Shown here piece after piece: positions 53,646 through 64,000 of a stretch of DNA of 64,000 nt; positions within the stretch are counted from its first letter, which is position 1, and each line of letters starts with the position of its first letter. The stretch spans positions 17,117,084-17,181,083 of the forward strand of contig CM044964.1 of NCBI GenBank assembly GCA_024516035.1, written 5' to 3'. Both the position numbers and the translations under genes were made by a program. The stretch comes from Bactericera cockerelli. Its lineage: Eukaryota; Arthropoda; Insecta; Hemiptera; Triozidae. Below the pieces are notes generated by a model. The model did no database searches. It was not told the DNA's origin and worked only from the letters and a program-made list of their open reading frames with translations.

Positions 53646-54651
53646 TAGCTAATTTCTCTATCTCTCTCTCTATCCTGCTTTCTTGTCTTTATTTAATCTG
53701 TCTCTTCTATCCTACTTTCTGGCTTTAAGCTTATCTCTCTCTCTTTTTGTGTTTCTGGCTCTTAGCTAATCTCTTTTCTTATCCTGCTTTTTACCTCTTA
53801 GTTAATCTTTTTCTCTCTTCTTTATTTATTCCACTTTCTACCCCTGAGCTACTTTTTCTCTCTCTCTCTCTCTCCCCTTCTTTCTCGCTCTTCCACTTTC
53901 TGGCTGTAACGAATATATCTCTCTCTCTCTCTCTTACAATTATTTTTGGTTATTTTGGTTTTCTACTTATACTTTCTTTCATTTATTTCCTATTTCTTAC
54001 CTATTCATTATCTCTGTTTCTGTTCCTTTTCCTTTTTCTATTATTTTGCAATGGAAAATAAATAATATCAATTTCTCTTTCGCTCGAATTCTCCCTTTCT
54101 TTTATTCTTTTCTTTTTTATTGGAAAAAAAGGAAAAAACAATCACTCTTTCCTTTCCCCCTTATTTTCTCTCTCTTTGTCTTTCAGTTGCTCTCTCTTCG
54201 TTTCTCTCTATCCCTCTCTTATTTTTATATGTTAAAGTAAAACGTAAAAAATTACAATTGCTATTGGTGCGTTTAACTAATAGAATCTAACTTTCATTTC
54301 AACTTTAATGTTCTTTTGGATTTATATTTCCTTCTACCGACATTCAAATGACAGCTAGAACGACTTGAAGAAATAATTATAACTGACTTCAGAGCTGATC
54401 TCAGAATTATTACCTGTGGACTTGCGGCCTCCAGGTCAGGAACTTTTTGAAAAGCCGGGTTTGTTCCCAAAATAAAATCTCAAATGGCGTATTGGAGTGT
54501 CTAGTCCTTTACAGACAAGTTTATGATAAAAAGTTTATGATAAAATTTAACCACCCAACAGGTAGTGATCATGAAAAGTAAGAAACAGCACGCACTATCA
54601 ACTACCAATTACCCTACAACAGGAACATAAATATGTAGTTATTTCATGCCT

Positions 54652-54795
54652 CACTCTTTATTAGAAGAATATATATACAAACAAATAATAGTAAAAATTA
54701 AAATTCATAAACAAGAAATAATAAACAAAATATATACATATCTCCTAACTAAAGGGTGGGGTTATTGCTTCTGACAATCTCTTCCACCCAACTCT
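54652..54795 (-). mobile_element. LINE 3' end, hairpin type a
   Basis: On the minus strand GGGTGGAAGAGATTGTCAGA then AGCAATAACCCCACCC. The outer stem is fully Watson-Crick here (GGGTGG with CCACCC), a compensatory change relative to CCGCCC in other copies. Confidence 0.68.
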
Positions 54796-55385
54796 TATGT
54801 ACTTAAATACTAAGTAGTGACACGTTCTTACCTCGTTGAACGTATATCTCTTTCCATTCAACGGGTTAATGGCGCGTGTGTGATGGGAACCCTCCCATTT
54901 TCAAGTACATTGGAGGAGATATTTTTTTATTTAGATAAATAAAACAAAACTAAGTAGTGACAAAGCGCACGTGTACACTAGCTGTGGTGTAACCTAGACA
55001 ATATAATATTCATGATGCTCATTACTGGTTGAAAGAACTAACAAGAAATATCCTCCAAACGTTCGCTTCTTCTTTGAAATAAGTTCTCGTAAACCCTGTA
55101 TAAGTTTTCAATTTGTTTGAAAACAAATTAAGAAATATTGGGTCACACTTTTTAATTTATTTCTTCTCCTCTCTCTTTTTTTCTCTTTCTTTCCCTCTCT
55201 TCCTTGTATTCAGTATTCTTCTTCTCTTGCTTGCGTTGTTCTCTCCCTCCATCTCCCATAATTTTATTTAATTCTTCTCAGTCTGTTAAATTAAATAACG
55301 CAAATTGTAAACTTAGGGAGGTTCAGCAACTCTCTCTGAGTTCTGTCTCACTTTCTTTCCCTCTTTTTCTCTTTGTTTTTCTTGC

Positions 55386-55505
55386 ATCGGTGGTTGCGCG
55401 TGGTTAAGGCATAGGAATCGGTTAGTTTGAATCACAACCAGTTCATAATTTAATTGAGACCTGTTGACCACATAATAAAGGCTCCAGCTGGAATAAAGGG
55501 ACTGT
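55386..55505 (+). mobile_element. tRNA-like SINE fragment (family D-like)
   Basis: GCGCGTGGTTAAGGCATAGG and a B box-like TAGTTTGAATCAC, then GACCACATAATAAAGGCTCC. Confidence 0.5.
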
Positions 55506-55649
55506 TTATCCCCAATCAAACAGTACATAGGAATTATTCAACAATTTAGATCAATCTTTATTTACAATTTTTTATATACAGGTGCAGTCAAAAGGTATAA
55601 TTAATTAAATATAAACAAAGGAACTCCTGATCCTCCTACAAGATTAATC

Positions 55650-55845
55650 CGTGCACTGGTAACAAAGTGGTTAACGCGCTAGTCTGGTAATCCAGGTAGC
55701 GTAGGGATCCGTTGGTTTGAATCCCACCCAGTGCATGTATTTTTCCTCATTAATTAGAGTTTGACTCTGAGGTGGTAGAAAATGCTTTGAGCATTAACCT
55801 CACCTGATGGTTACCTTCCACTAAAGAGTGTTATTATTATCATTA
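55650..55845 (+). mobile_element. SINE family E, best full-length copy
   Basis: The tRNA-like head has an almost complete acceptor stem (GCACTGG with CCAGTGC), TGGTTAACGCGCTAGTCTGG and B box GGTTTGAATCCC. The body TTTTTCCTCATTAATTAGAG is followed by the hairpin GTAGAAAATGCTTTGAGCAT and the tail CTTCCACTAAAGAGTG with TTATTATTATC. Confidence 0.82.
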
Positions 55846-56605
55846 TAAACTTACCCTCTCAACACTCAGTACTCGACAAAAAAATTCTGAAACTAATTTT
55901 TCAGGAAAAACACAGTTTACTTGAACCAAAACAAAGTCAAAAATACTTGCTTTACTTTCCGTATCCATGTGTTTTGTTATGGTGGTCGAAGGGATTGATA
56001 TGTATATTATTGAACCATTTGGACGCCCAAAGGCAGTCTTCTGTGCTCCTTCCGTGTTCAGTGAGTACAGTAGTGTAAGGGTTTAATAATGCACTCAAAT
56101 CTGAGTAAAATTAAGATTTGGTATCGAACATGAACAGTCAAGGAACTTTCAATTTTGAATAAAAATTTCATTAAAATGATTGAGGGAACATAATGAACTA
56201 TTTACTTACGCAATCTCTATAAAATGAAATTTGTCACGAATCCTTTATAATTCAGCAAAGATTCCTGTCAATTTTCATTATTTCTTATTGGGTCGTTGTG
56301 CGTACTGGCTAAGTCGATTTTTCATGGTCGCTATAAAAAGTCATGTGATGTTCACACAAGTTTATAAGAAAGAGTATTATAAAAATAATGATTTACAGGT
56401 CAACATCATTATCTATTATATTCTCGTCAAAAATATAATTTTCACTTATTCGTTATCTAACAGTAGAGTCGTTATATAACAGTATTTGTTTTACATTAGG
56501 TACATTCCTATATGTATAGTAGATATAGGTAGATATATTATGTTACTTAATTTATACTTTTCCTCCCTGTTTTTGCTTTGCCTCACTTAAGCTTCTTTTG
56601 GTTTG

Positions 56606-56614
<9 letters not shown>
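55846..56614. other. AT-rich DNA with no recognised gene
   Basis: The short open frame at 56231-56479 lacks splice sites, codon signature or family features. Confidence 0.4.

Positions 56615-56662
<48 letters not shown>
56615..56662. repeat. CT microsatellite
   Basis: Nearly pure CT dinucleotides. Confidence 0.9.
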
Positions 56663-56665
<3 letters not shown>

Positions 56666-57234
56666 CTCACACATGTTTCGAGAAAATTAAATTAATATGG
56701 AGCCAGTTGTGAAAATTCAAAGGTCATGTATGATTTCCAGGAATAGAATATAAACAACGTGATTAAATTTGTATTCTGAAAAACTCTCCAATTAGGGCGA
56801 GGTATTCTCACGGTCCGAAATCTCGTAAACCCTTTGAAGGTGGTTCTCAAAGTTGCTGATCTTCAACTACGCTGGGGGGTTTTTTTATTAGACATTTCTT
56901 CATTTTAATTATTATTATATTATTTTTTTTCCGTAAACATTTTTGCCTTTTATTAAAAAAAAAATCAGTTGTTCTCCACTCATCTCCTTATTGAGCTTGT
57001 CCTTGAAACGCCTTCTTTGGATGTCATGTCTTATTAGAATTTTGACTTGAAATTTTGATGCTTAAAATTTTAAAATTCTAGCAGGACTTTATGCTGTCAT
57101 ATTATTTCAATTAAGGCACGTGATAGGTAAGTTTGATTTTTTCTTTTGGAGGGACGTGAAACAGATACAGTGCCAGTCAGGACAAAAGACAATTACTTTG
57201 TCAGCCCAAAATTACACAAATTATAGGCGTCCTT

Positions 57235-57365
57235 AACAGGGTTGGGGACGTTGGTTTTAGGAAGGACATTCAGCCGTAAAATGTGGAAATAGGAGTGCCA
57301 GAATCAACCAACCACAACTATGAAGAGTGAAGAGGTCCTCAAGTAGATTTAGGAAAAGGTTAAGT
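57235..57365 (+). mobile_element. SINE family F 3' fragment
   Basis: GGACGTTGGTTTTAGGAAGG, ATTCAGCCGTAAAATGTG and AATCAACCAACCACAAC parallel 8865-8935 of the near full-length copy. Another scrap lies at 57548-57615 (AAGGTAAAACCCCCGTCCTG). Confidence 0.65.
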
Positions 57366-58204
57366 GAAAGAAGATGATGTCTTTCTCACATTTCACTTCT
57401 CACACTTCAAGTGTATATAAACAATCCAATAAAAAAGTCCAATAAAAAATATTGCGATTGCCAATAGTTCCCAATACTAGAACGATATTTCAGGCAGCTA
57501 CCTTGCCGATCAAGCTATAGGTATTTGTATAAATACTCTTTTATAAATACTCCGGAAGGTAAAACCCCCGTCCTGTCTACCTCAAGTCAGGACGTTAAAA
57601 CCAAATAGAATCAATGAACATGAAAGGAGCCTAGACATTGGATCTCGGCGTCCATATAATCCTCTAACCACCGTGATTTGGGTATCAATACCTATCTAAT
57701 GGACACGGAATTATATATTATATACACAATTATACTCCTGTTGATCGAAAAAAAATCTTTTCTTTTGAGTACCTTAAAATTGGAGGAATTATTAAATAAT
57801 TCCTCACAAGTCATGAGTCCAAAGTAAGAACATTTTAAGGACCACTTAGGTTTTGAATAATAATTCTCTTGTTACATAACCTTTTCGAGCATTCCAAACT
57901 TTTACACCCCGCGTATATAATTAAAGCTTTTCATCCTTTGACGTAACATCCAGTTAGCCTTTCCTACACAGTACAACTGATTAGCCGTTTGTTCCGATCT
58001 TTTTCGGTTCAATCTTTTTGCCTTTTGTATGTGAGCTTGAGAGATAATGAGTGACCATCTGTCTGACCATGTCTTGAGAGGGATTCGAAGTGAGAGAGAG
58101 AGGGTAAAAGCAGAGAGATAGGGTAGGAGGAGAGAGAGTTACAGAGAGAGAGAGAGATGTAGGGTTGAGTTGCAAGGGACGTTAATGGATGGATTCGAAA
58201 CCGG

Positions 58205-58315
58205 AACGGTCACAATTATACATCCTTACCTCTCTCGATGTTGCTTAACTTCAGTGATCCTATGAGAACTACCCGCAGTACATGTACTAAACATTCCGTG
58301 TCCGCTGGCTAACAA
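58205..58315 (-). mobile_element. 5S rRNA-derived SINE head, minus strand
   Basis: On the minus strand it begins AGCCAGCGGACACGGAATGT and later reads CACTGAAGTTAAGCAACATC. No body was found on its 3' side. Confidence 0.65.
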
Positions 58316-58836
58316 CAACCCTATTTACGATCAAAACGTTCAGCAATAGTTTTCAATACGGATATTCTAGTTTTATTTAAAGTTATTTCCGAAAAAAAAA
58401 AAAAAAAAAAAAAAATGATACCTAGGTAAGTGTCACAATCCATGGTGTTATTACTTATTACAACAATCAACAAATAAAAATAAATTCATGATGTTATCAC
58501 AACAAGATATTACAAAATAAATCGAGAGAAAAGAAATCTCTCAAAGAAGAATACCTAAATCACAAAGAAGATAAAAATTCCCCACTCCAAAATTGGATTT
58601 GGATCTGACCTCTCCGCCATTTTCTACGTCGCTAAATCAACGTCAGATTTGAAAATTAAGAAAATTTTCGATAATTTACTGAGCATAGCGGTTCCAAACC
58701 TTCGCACAATTTAGGTAATATAATTTCAGGATAAAATTTAAGATAAAATAAATATAACATAAATTTGTGTTAATTACAACCGATATGTCACAGTTGCTCA
58801 AACTCATCTTTCTAAATAGGTCCGAAGCAAGGGTTT

Positions 58837-59139
58837 GAGCGCGCGATTAGCTCAGTGGTTACGCACTCGCATGTCGTTCGGAATGTCCCGGGTTCAATCC
58901 CATGAGCCAAAAAAATGTATTCTAAATTAGGTGACAGTTGTTTGTAAGGGACACCTTCCGGTGCGCTCGTGTTGGTCCAGCACCTAAATGAGAAGCATTG
59001 TGTAACTTCTCGCCCATCAGAGGGGAGGCATACTACGGGATGGACAATATAAATTATACAACACAGACCACAAGCGTCAAGAGTAGCTCCTGTTTCATGG
59101 CTACGAATTAAAAAAGATTGTGAAACAGTCATAAAAAAA
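58837..59139 (+). mobile_element. SINE family A, full length
   Basis: The tRNA-like head (GCGCGCGATTAGCTCAGTGG, B box CGGGTTCAATCCC) is followed by the full body through ACCACAAGCGTC and GGCTACGAATTAAAAAAGA, and an A-rich tail. The best reference for the family. Confidence 0.87.
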
Positions 59140-59142
59140 TCG

Positions 59143-59205
59143 AATCACCGACCTCAAGGTCACAAGTTCGCGGCCTCATTCATCTTTCCGTTTTCAAAAC
59201 CATTT
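59143..59205 (-). mobile_element. SINE family C head fragment
   Basis: On the minus strand GGCCGCGAACTTGTGACCTT then GAGGTCGGTGATTCGAT. Confidence 0.55.
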
Positions 59206-59478
59206 CTGTCTTCTTTTGAGTTTTCTATTTTGGGGCAATAATATACGAGTACCTGGTTAATTACAATTAGTAAGAATTTGCAATTGTCATATAGTAGGTA
59301 TCTACTATCTACATTATACATATTGCAATATAGTGCATAGTTGCATTCTCAATATTCTCATCTACCACTAAAGGCGGATTTGATTTGAAATATGATGTAT
59401 TCATTGAGGATGAGACGAATAGACAGAGAGACGTCTACTTGGTTCCAACTTTAGGAAACGCCAGATCAGAAGTTACTT

Positions 59479-59855
59479 GAATGGGTGAGTAGAAGAACCA
59501 GGAATGTCAAAAATCGACTTTTCAGGAAAGCGAAAATAAGATTTGTCTTATTTTTGCTTTCCTGATGCTAATGAGTATAATAAAATTAAATTTTACATTC
59601 CTTGTTATTCGACAAGATTCTCACAACTAGGTACTAATACCACAAGCAAAAGTGGTCAGTGATTTTGTTACAATCCTTGTATTACATCAGATTTTTTTTC
59701 CGCTTCCCCCACTTTAAAATCGAAAAAAAATATACTTTTAAGGGGTATTTTTCCTTCATATTCACAGAGATGATAGAAAAGAGTACACTCCTTCTAATTC
59801 TACGAAGAAAAAAAAATCGATTTTTGACATTCCTGGTTCTTCTACTCACCCATTC
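59479..59855. mobile_element. 377-bp foldback/MITE-like element with an inner hairpin
   Basis: Inverted ends GAATGGGTGAGTAGAAGAAC continue for about 40 bp to ATCGA (59479-59518 against about 59816-59855). A second hairpin inside (59523-59564) pairs CAGGAAAGCGAAAATAAGA with its complement with one mismatch. No coding. Confidence 0.75.
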
Positions 59856-59944
59856 ACTTCATCCCCCCTCTCCTCAATATCTTCTCCAATGAAGTTAAAT
59901 GTATCTCCAATATTAAATTGAATATAAAATCTAATAAATCATTT

Positions 59945-60120
59945 CCGTGGAGAGGTGGAGAAAGAGAGGGAGGGAGAATAAAGGGAGGAAAGTAGTGGCA
60001 GAAAGACAGGGAGAGAGGAAGAGAAAGAGAAGGAAGGAGAAAGAAGGAAGAAAGGAAAGAAGGTAGGGACAGAAAGAGAGGGAGAGAGAGAGAGAGAGAG
60101 GGAGGGAGGGAGAGAAAAAA
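59945..60120. repeat. GA-rich purine tract
   Basis: G/A repeats with GA dinucleotide runs; the open frame on the other strand is low complexity. Confidence 0.8.
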
Positions 60121-60412
60121 GAGAATGAGATTTGAAAACCATTAACAAAAAGTTAAGATGGAGAGGAAATTTTCGACTTGAAGGAAAAATGGTATAAAAT
60201 TTCCGCCCTGACGTACCATAATCACGAGTCATTTCATTCGAGTAGTGCCCATTCTTCATTCTGCAGTGAATAACATCGAGTTCTGGTGGAGTGGTCTGGC
60301 TGAGTCACCGCAGTAACCCAAACATAACGTCAGAGGTCGGTGGTTCAACTCTAAAGCAACTAAGCATTGCGAATTATTATTATGTATTACAATTATTACA
60401 TACATTATGTGT

Positions 60413-60670
60413 AGTCACCTTGGCCGAGTGAGTTAGCGCACTAGGGATTGCACGCACGGTGACATGGGTTCGATCCCCAGCGGGGCAGGATTTTTTCTGC
60501 TCTGTACTTGGGTGTTCGGGGTGTCGGGGTCCACTCATATCTCGTGAGGAAATTTGAGTAGCTGCTTTAATGTTAGCAGCGACCAGTGGCGGAATGATAG
60601 GCAAAAATAAAATAAGAAGATATGGAGAAGTCCTATAGTTACCTTCCACTAAAGAGTGTTATTATTATAT
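60413..60670 (+). mobile_element. SINE family B joined to a family E tail
   Basis: The head (GGCCGAGTGAGTTAGCGCAC, B box GGGTTCGATCCCC) and body extend to about 60636. The 3' end is not the usual family B end but TTACCTTCCACTAAAGAGTG plus TTATTATTA, the tail of family E. Confidence 0.75.
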
Positions 60671-61079
60671 TAGTATATTATTATCCAAGTTTTTCTTACG
60701 TGAAAAAAACGTGATTTTTCCTTATAGAGAGGTAAATTTGTCTCTTATAATTATCCCGGTTCGAATGTATTGGTGTATGTTGTCTCTCTCAGGAAGCTTT
60801 GACTATAAGATATAATAAATAAAATACTACCTACTTCTCTTTTGCCTTTTGCAGATGATATAAAATCCCTACAGGTTTGAATTTTCTCGAACTAACCCAA
60901 TTAATAATAAGGGACTATTTGATGTTATCCAATTATATTGGAAGTGGTCTTTCTTTTCCCATTTTATTACTTGAAATGGGACTCTGATATTTGCGATATT
61001 ATCGAGAGACCCTAGAAGTGCACGAATATATAGGACCCTATGTAATGAGTTTACGTTTGAAGAAATCTAGAACATCTCT

Positions 61080-62010
61080 TTCCAGGAAAACTGAGCTGAA
61101 AGAAGAGGAGAGATGGATTGGAAAAGAAGAGGAGAGATGGATTGGAAAAGAGAGAAAAATAGCAAAATGGAAATAGAAATTGAGACAGAAGAGAGTCACT
61201 CTTTCTCCTCTCTCAATTTCTTTCTAGCTCTTTTTTCTCCTTTCTTTCGAGATGAGATAAGAGCAAGAAGGTAATTGAGAGATGATAAAGAGTGGAGAGG
61301 AGGTGAAAATTGGGAGAGGAGAATTGCAAAGAAAGAATTGAGAGAGAGGAGAAAGAGTGACTTAATGAGAAAGAGTGGAGGGGAGGTGAAAATTGGGAGA
61401 GGAGAATTGCAAAGAAAGAATTCGAGAGAGGAGAAAGAGGGTTTGAATGAGAAAGATTGGAGGGGAGGTGAAAATTGGGAGAGGAGAATTGTAAAGAAAG
61501 AAATCGAGAGAGAAGAAAGAGTGATTGAATGAGAAGTAGGGGAGAGAAGGTGAAAAGTGGGAGGGAGGAGAAATTGGTGTTGGAAAATTCAATTTAAACA
61601 AGAATACCCAACAGCTGTGTGTGTCGTGAGAGATGTGGAGGACAGAGGGGGAGTTGGGGGAGTAGCGGGGAGGAGGGAGAGAGAGGAGAAAATATGTTTT
61701 ATGTATGTAGAGAGAAGGAGATAGAGAGGGAAGGAGATAAAAGAGATAGATTGGGAAGGAATTACAATGGGGAGGAATTAGAAAGATATATGCAAGAAAA
61801 TTTGGGAGGGGCAAAAGAGGAATATCATATGAGGAAGATAATTATAAATAGATATATGTATTTATAGGTGTAGAAATGGGGAGGGGGGGGGGGGGGTGAG
61901 AAAAGGGGAAATATGGCAGAGATTGAATAAGAAGAAAAGAGGATACACTAACAAGGCTGAGGGGAGGAAGAGAAATAGTGATAGAGGATAAGAGAGAAAG
62001 GAGAGGTGGT
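61080..62010. repeat. Purine tract with about 83-bp tandem units
   Basis: Three copies near 61290-61530 share GGAGGTGAAAATTGGGAGAG and GAGAATTGCAAAGAAAGAA. A shorter 24-bp duplication lies at about 61100-61150, and a 14-G run near 61880. Confidence 0.8.
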
Positions 62011-62216
62011 TTGAAGTAGTTTCATTGTTTGGAAAATTATATTAGGAAATTTGGTTGGAATGAGGTACCTGTGGGGATTTTTGATGTGAGTCTTGTGGAA
62101 ATATAAGATCGTGTGATTTCGCTATTAGCTACTTTTATTAAGTATTAAGTTTTCTCTTGATAAAGGCAAGACTCAACTGCTTTTTTCAAGCCATAATCTA
62201 CAAAAACAAGTAGGTA

Positions 62217-62640
62217 TCTATATCTATAAAAGAAAGCTGTCTGTATGTGTGTATGTATGTATGTATGTATGTGTGTATGTATGTATGTGTGTATGTATGT
62301 TCTTTATACAAATCCACACCGTTTGACCGAGAAACCTGAAATTTTGCATATAGGTCCGCTTGGATCAGGAAATTCTTCTAGGCTAGATTATATCTCCCTG
62401 AGGTTAAGCTACAATGAGTAAGGATAAAAATGGATGGGTGACGCAAAAAAAATTCACGTTTTTTGACATAAATGACATTTTTTCTCGAAATTTGTCGCGA
62501 CGACCTATCAACTCAAAGCGAGAAAGTTTTAGGCAAGGGTTTGAGCTTTCAATTGACATATCGATCGCGAATTTCTGATGAGCCGTTCTTGAGCTACGCC
62601 GGGGAAGACCAGAAAATAGATGGGCGACAAAAAATATTCA
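62217..62640 (+). mobile_element. Possible Helitron 5' end or related repeat
   Basis: A|TCTATATCTATAAAAGAAAG resembles the start of the Helitron at 29638, followed by TATG/TGTG repeats and CGTTTGACCGAGAAACCTGA. No 3' hairpin plus CTRR end was found, so the call is weak. Confidence 0.35.
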
Positions 62641-62667
62641 GGTTTTTTTTCAAACCTAAATGACATT

Positions 62668-62850
62668 TTGTGTGTGTGTGTGTGTATGTGTGTGGTGTTT
62701 GTGTGTGTATGTGTGTGGTGTGTGTGTGTGGTGTGTGTGTGTGATGTGTGTGTGTATGTGTGTGTGGTGTGTGTGTGTGTGTGTGTGTGGTGTGTGTGTG
62801 TGGTGTGTGTGTGTGGTGTGTGTGTTGTGTGTGTATGTGTGTGTGTGTTT
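62668..62850. repeat. TG/GTGT microsatellite
   Basis: TG dinucleotide runs interrupted by ATG and GGTG. Confidence 0.92.
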
Positions 62851-62861
62851 ACGGATTAATA

Positions 62862-62951
62862 ATTAGCCGAACGCGTAAAAGAAAAATTAATACTTAGCCG
62901 AACTTTACACAAGTATCCAATACTTAGCCGAACCATGAGAGGTTCGGCTAA
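62862..62951. repeat. TTAGCCGAAC repeats ending in a hairpin
   Basis: Three direct copies (62862, 62893, 62923) are followed by an inverted copy. The last direct and the inverted copy form an 11-bp perfect stem (62924-62934 with 62941-62951), loop ATGAGA. Confidence 0.8.
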
Positions 62952-62959
62952 TTCCTTTT

Positions 62960-63570
62960 TCCATTTTCATTGAAAATATAACTTTTTAAGTTTTCTGAGT
63001 GGTATTGGCGCATAGAGAATGAGTTGAAGAAATTATATTAATAATTTGAAAAATAAATATTAGATAGTCTTTCTCATTTTACAAAAAAAACCCAATAAAA
63101 TTGATGTTCGTCTAAATATTGATTTTTCTTTTACGTATATTCTTACGCAGCAATAATTAGACGAACCAAAAATCAGTATCGAAGCTACGGTTTTTTTTTT
63201 TGTTGAAACTTCGTTAATTTTTTTTTGTTTCAACTGCTCGTCCCGACCTCTGGATGTCCAAGATACTCTTTAAGTGTAATTTTGTATCTGTTTAATCCTG
63301 TAATATAATTTATAATTTACATTTATTATGTGTATTGGAAAATTTCCAGTAAATCTACTTTCTTTACCTCTGCAGCTGGAAAGTAATTCAAATAGAATTC
63401 TCGTATAAGTATGAGGATTTGAGGAATAATAAGGCTTTACAATAACCTCTACAAGTTGAACATAATTATACACTCAGCGAGTGCTCACTAAATCTACAAG
63501 TGGAACGATCCGTGATCATAAATTTTGATTTTGTTTCTTTTTTTTTTTTTTTTTTAAAAAAAAGGTGATT
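62960..63570. other. AT-rich DNA with no recognised gene
   Basis: One further AATTAGACGAACC variant lies near 63155, hinting that the repeat at 62862 extends or is one end of an element. Confidence 0.4.
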
Positions 63571-63574
63571 GTTT

Positions 63575-63820
63575 CAAGGACTTTTTTTATTTCTTAGCCA
63601 TGAAACAGGAGCTACTATAGACCTTTGTGGTTTGTATTAATGGGCGAGAAGTGACTCATTACTACCCATTTAGGTGCTGGGTCATCACGAGAGCACCGGA
63701 TGGTATCCCTCACAATCAACTATAACCAAATTTAGAATACAATTTTTTGTCGGCTCCAGCGATCAAACCCGCGGACCTTTTGTACGAGTGCTTAGCCACC
63801 GAGCTAATCGTGAGCTTGAA
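63575..63820 (-). mobile_element. SINE family A copy, minus strand
   Basis: The tail is at the left (AGCCATGAAACAGGAGCTAC), then the body, and the tRNA-like head at the right (minus-strand B box GGGTTTGATCGC). Confidence 0.75.
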
Positions 63821-64000
63821 TTTTTGTATTGATTGTTCTTAATATAATTTAGCTACCTCTTTTACCTGAAAAGTGGAATGAATGGAAGAGAAATTTGTTT
63901 AGATGAAACACAGCCCAAGCGGAATACCTGGATATGTAGAATACAGGAGCGATTCCACATATCCACATTTATTTAGTTTGAATAATTTGAAACCTGCCAG

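Noticed and set aside
55652..55735. Possible functional tRNA gene
   Set aside because: The acceptor stem and boxes look good, but the sequence recurs with the same downstream body and tail at 45389 and 39003, so it is a SINE head.
61362..61814. 150-aa minus-strand Pro/Ser/Phe-rich frame
   Set aside because: Artefact of the GA-rich tandem repeats on the + strand.
62620..62866. Val/Cys repeat frames
   Set aside because: Translation of the TG microsatellite.

Overview
The window reads as AT-rich, repeat-laden insect nuclear DNA. It shows GT-AG introns, seven-transmembrane insect odorant receptor (7tm_6) exons, a BEL/Pao retrotransposon, Tc1/mariner-like, piggyBac-like and Helitron-like DNA elements, and many tRNA- and 5S-derived SINEs. 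Long TE-filled introns and this TE mix fit a hemipteran, possibly a planthopper, but the species is inference. No prokaryotic feature is present.

Layout. 1-5.2 kb holds SINEs, a 0.75-kb pyrimidine tract and a 1.2-kb purine tract. 5276-5428 (minus) is one internal exon of a neuroligin/carboxylesterase-like protein. 5.7-13.3 kb is repeats: a piggyBac-like MITE, 36-bp tandem repeats, a LINE 3' end, a tRNA-headed SINE, and a 2.5-kb DNA transposon with about 458-bp terminal inverted repeats that keeps the C-terminus of a transposase. 13493-31569 (+) is odorant receptor gene A: nine exons, predicted 447 aa. Its 9.8-kb intron 5 carries a complete 6,984-bp BEL/Pao element with apparently identical 495-bp LTRs, inserted in phase into a 30-bp satellite. 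Introns 3, 6 and 7 carry MITEs, SINEs, a Helitron and an internally deleted mariner. 31.6-40.0 kb holds more SINEs and a 2.8-kb long inverted repeat whose arms encode a remnant of an unidentified protein. 40049-46614 (+) is odorant receptor gene B: nine exons, predicted 451 aa, with the same intron phases (0,1,2,1,2,0,0,0). Beyond 46.6 kb I see only repeats, purine and pyrimidine tracts, microsatellites and unassigned AT-rich DNA.

How the genes relate. A and B are head-to-tail tandem duplicates with no frame-breaking lesion in any exon. A SINE remnant in intron 5 and a downstream block occur beside both, so the duplicated segment included flanking DNA. Similarity is patchy: exon 6 and most of exon 1 are about 99% identical, exon 7 only about 81%, and exon 5 is strongly diverged, which suggests gene conversion plus divergence. 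In insects each specific receptor of this family forms a ligand-gated cation channel with the co-receptor Orco, which is not in this window.

Most notable: (i) the exon 6 splice donor of gene A lies in a tandem array holding ten copies of a CAG|gtaggt-like donor; (ii) several LINE 3' ends and one tRNA-derived SINE share a bulged two-stem hairpin with compensatory changes; (iii) a 5S-rRNA-headed SINE and a tRNA-headed SINE share one body; (iv) the 2.8-kb inverted repeat could make a long hairpin RNA.
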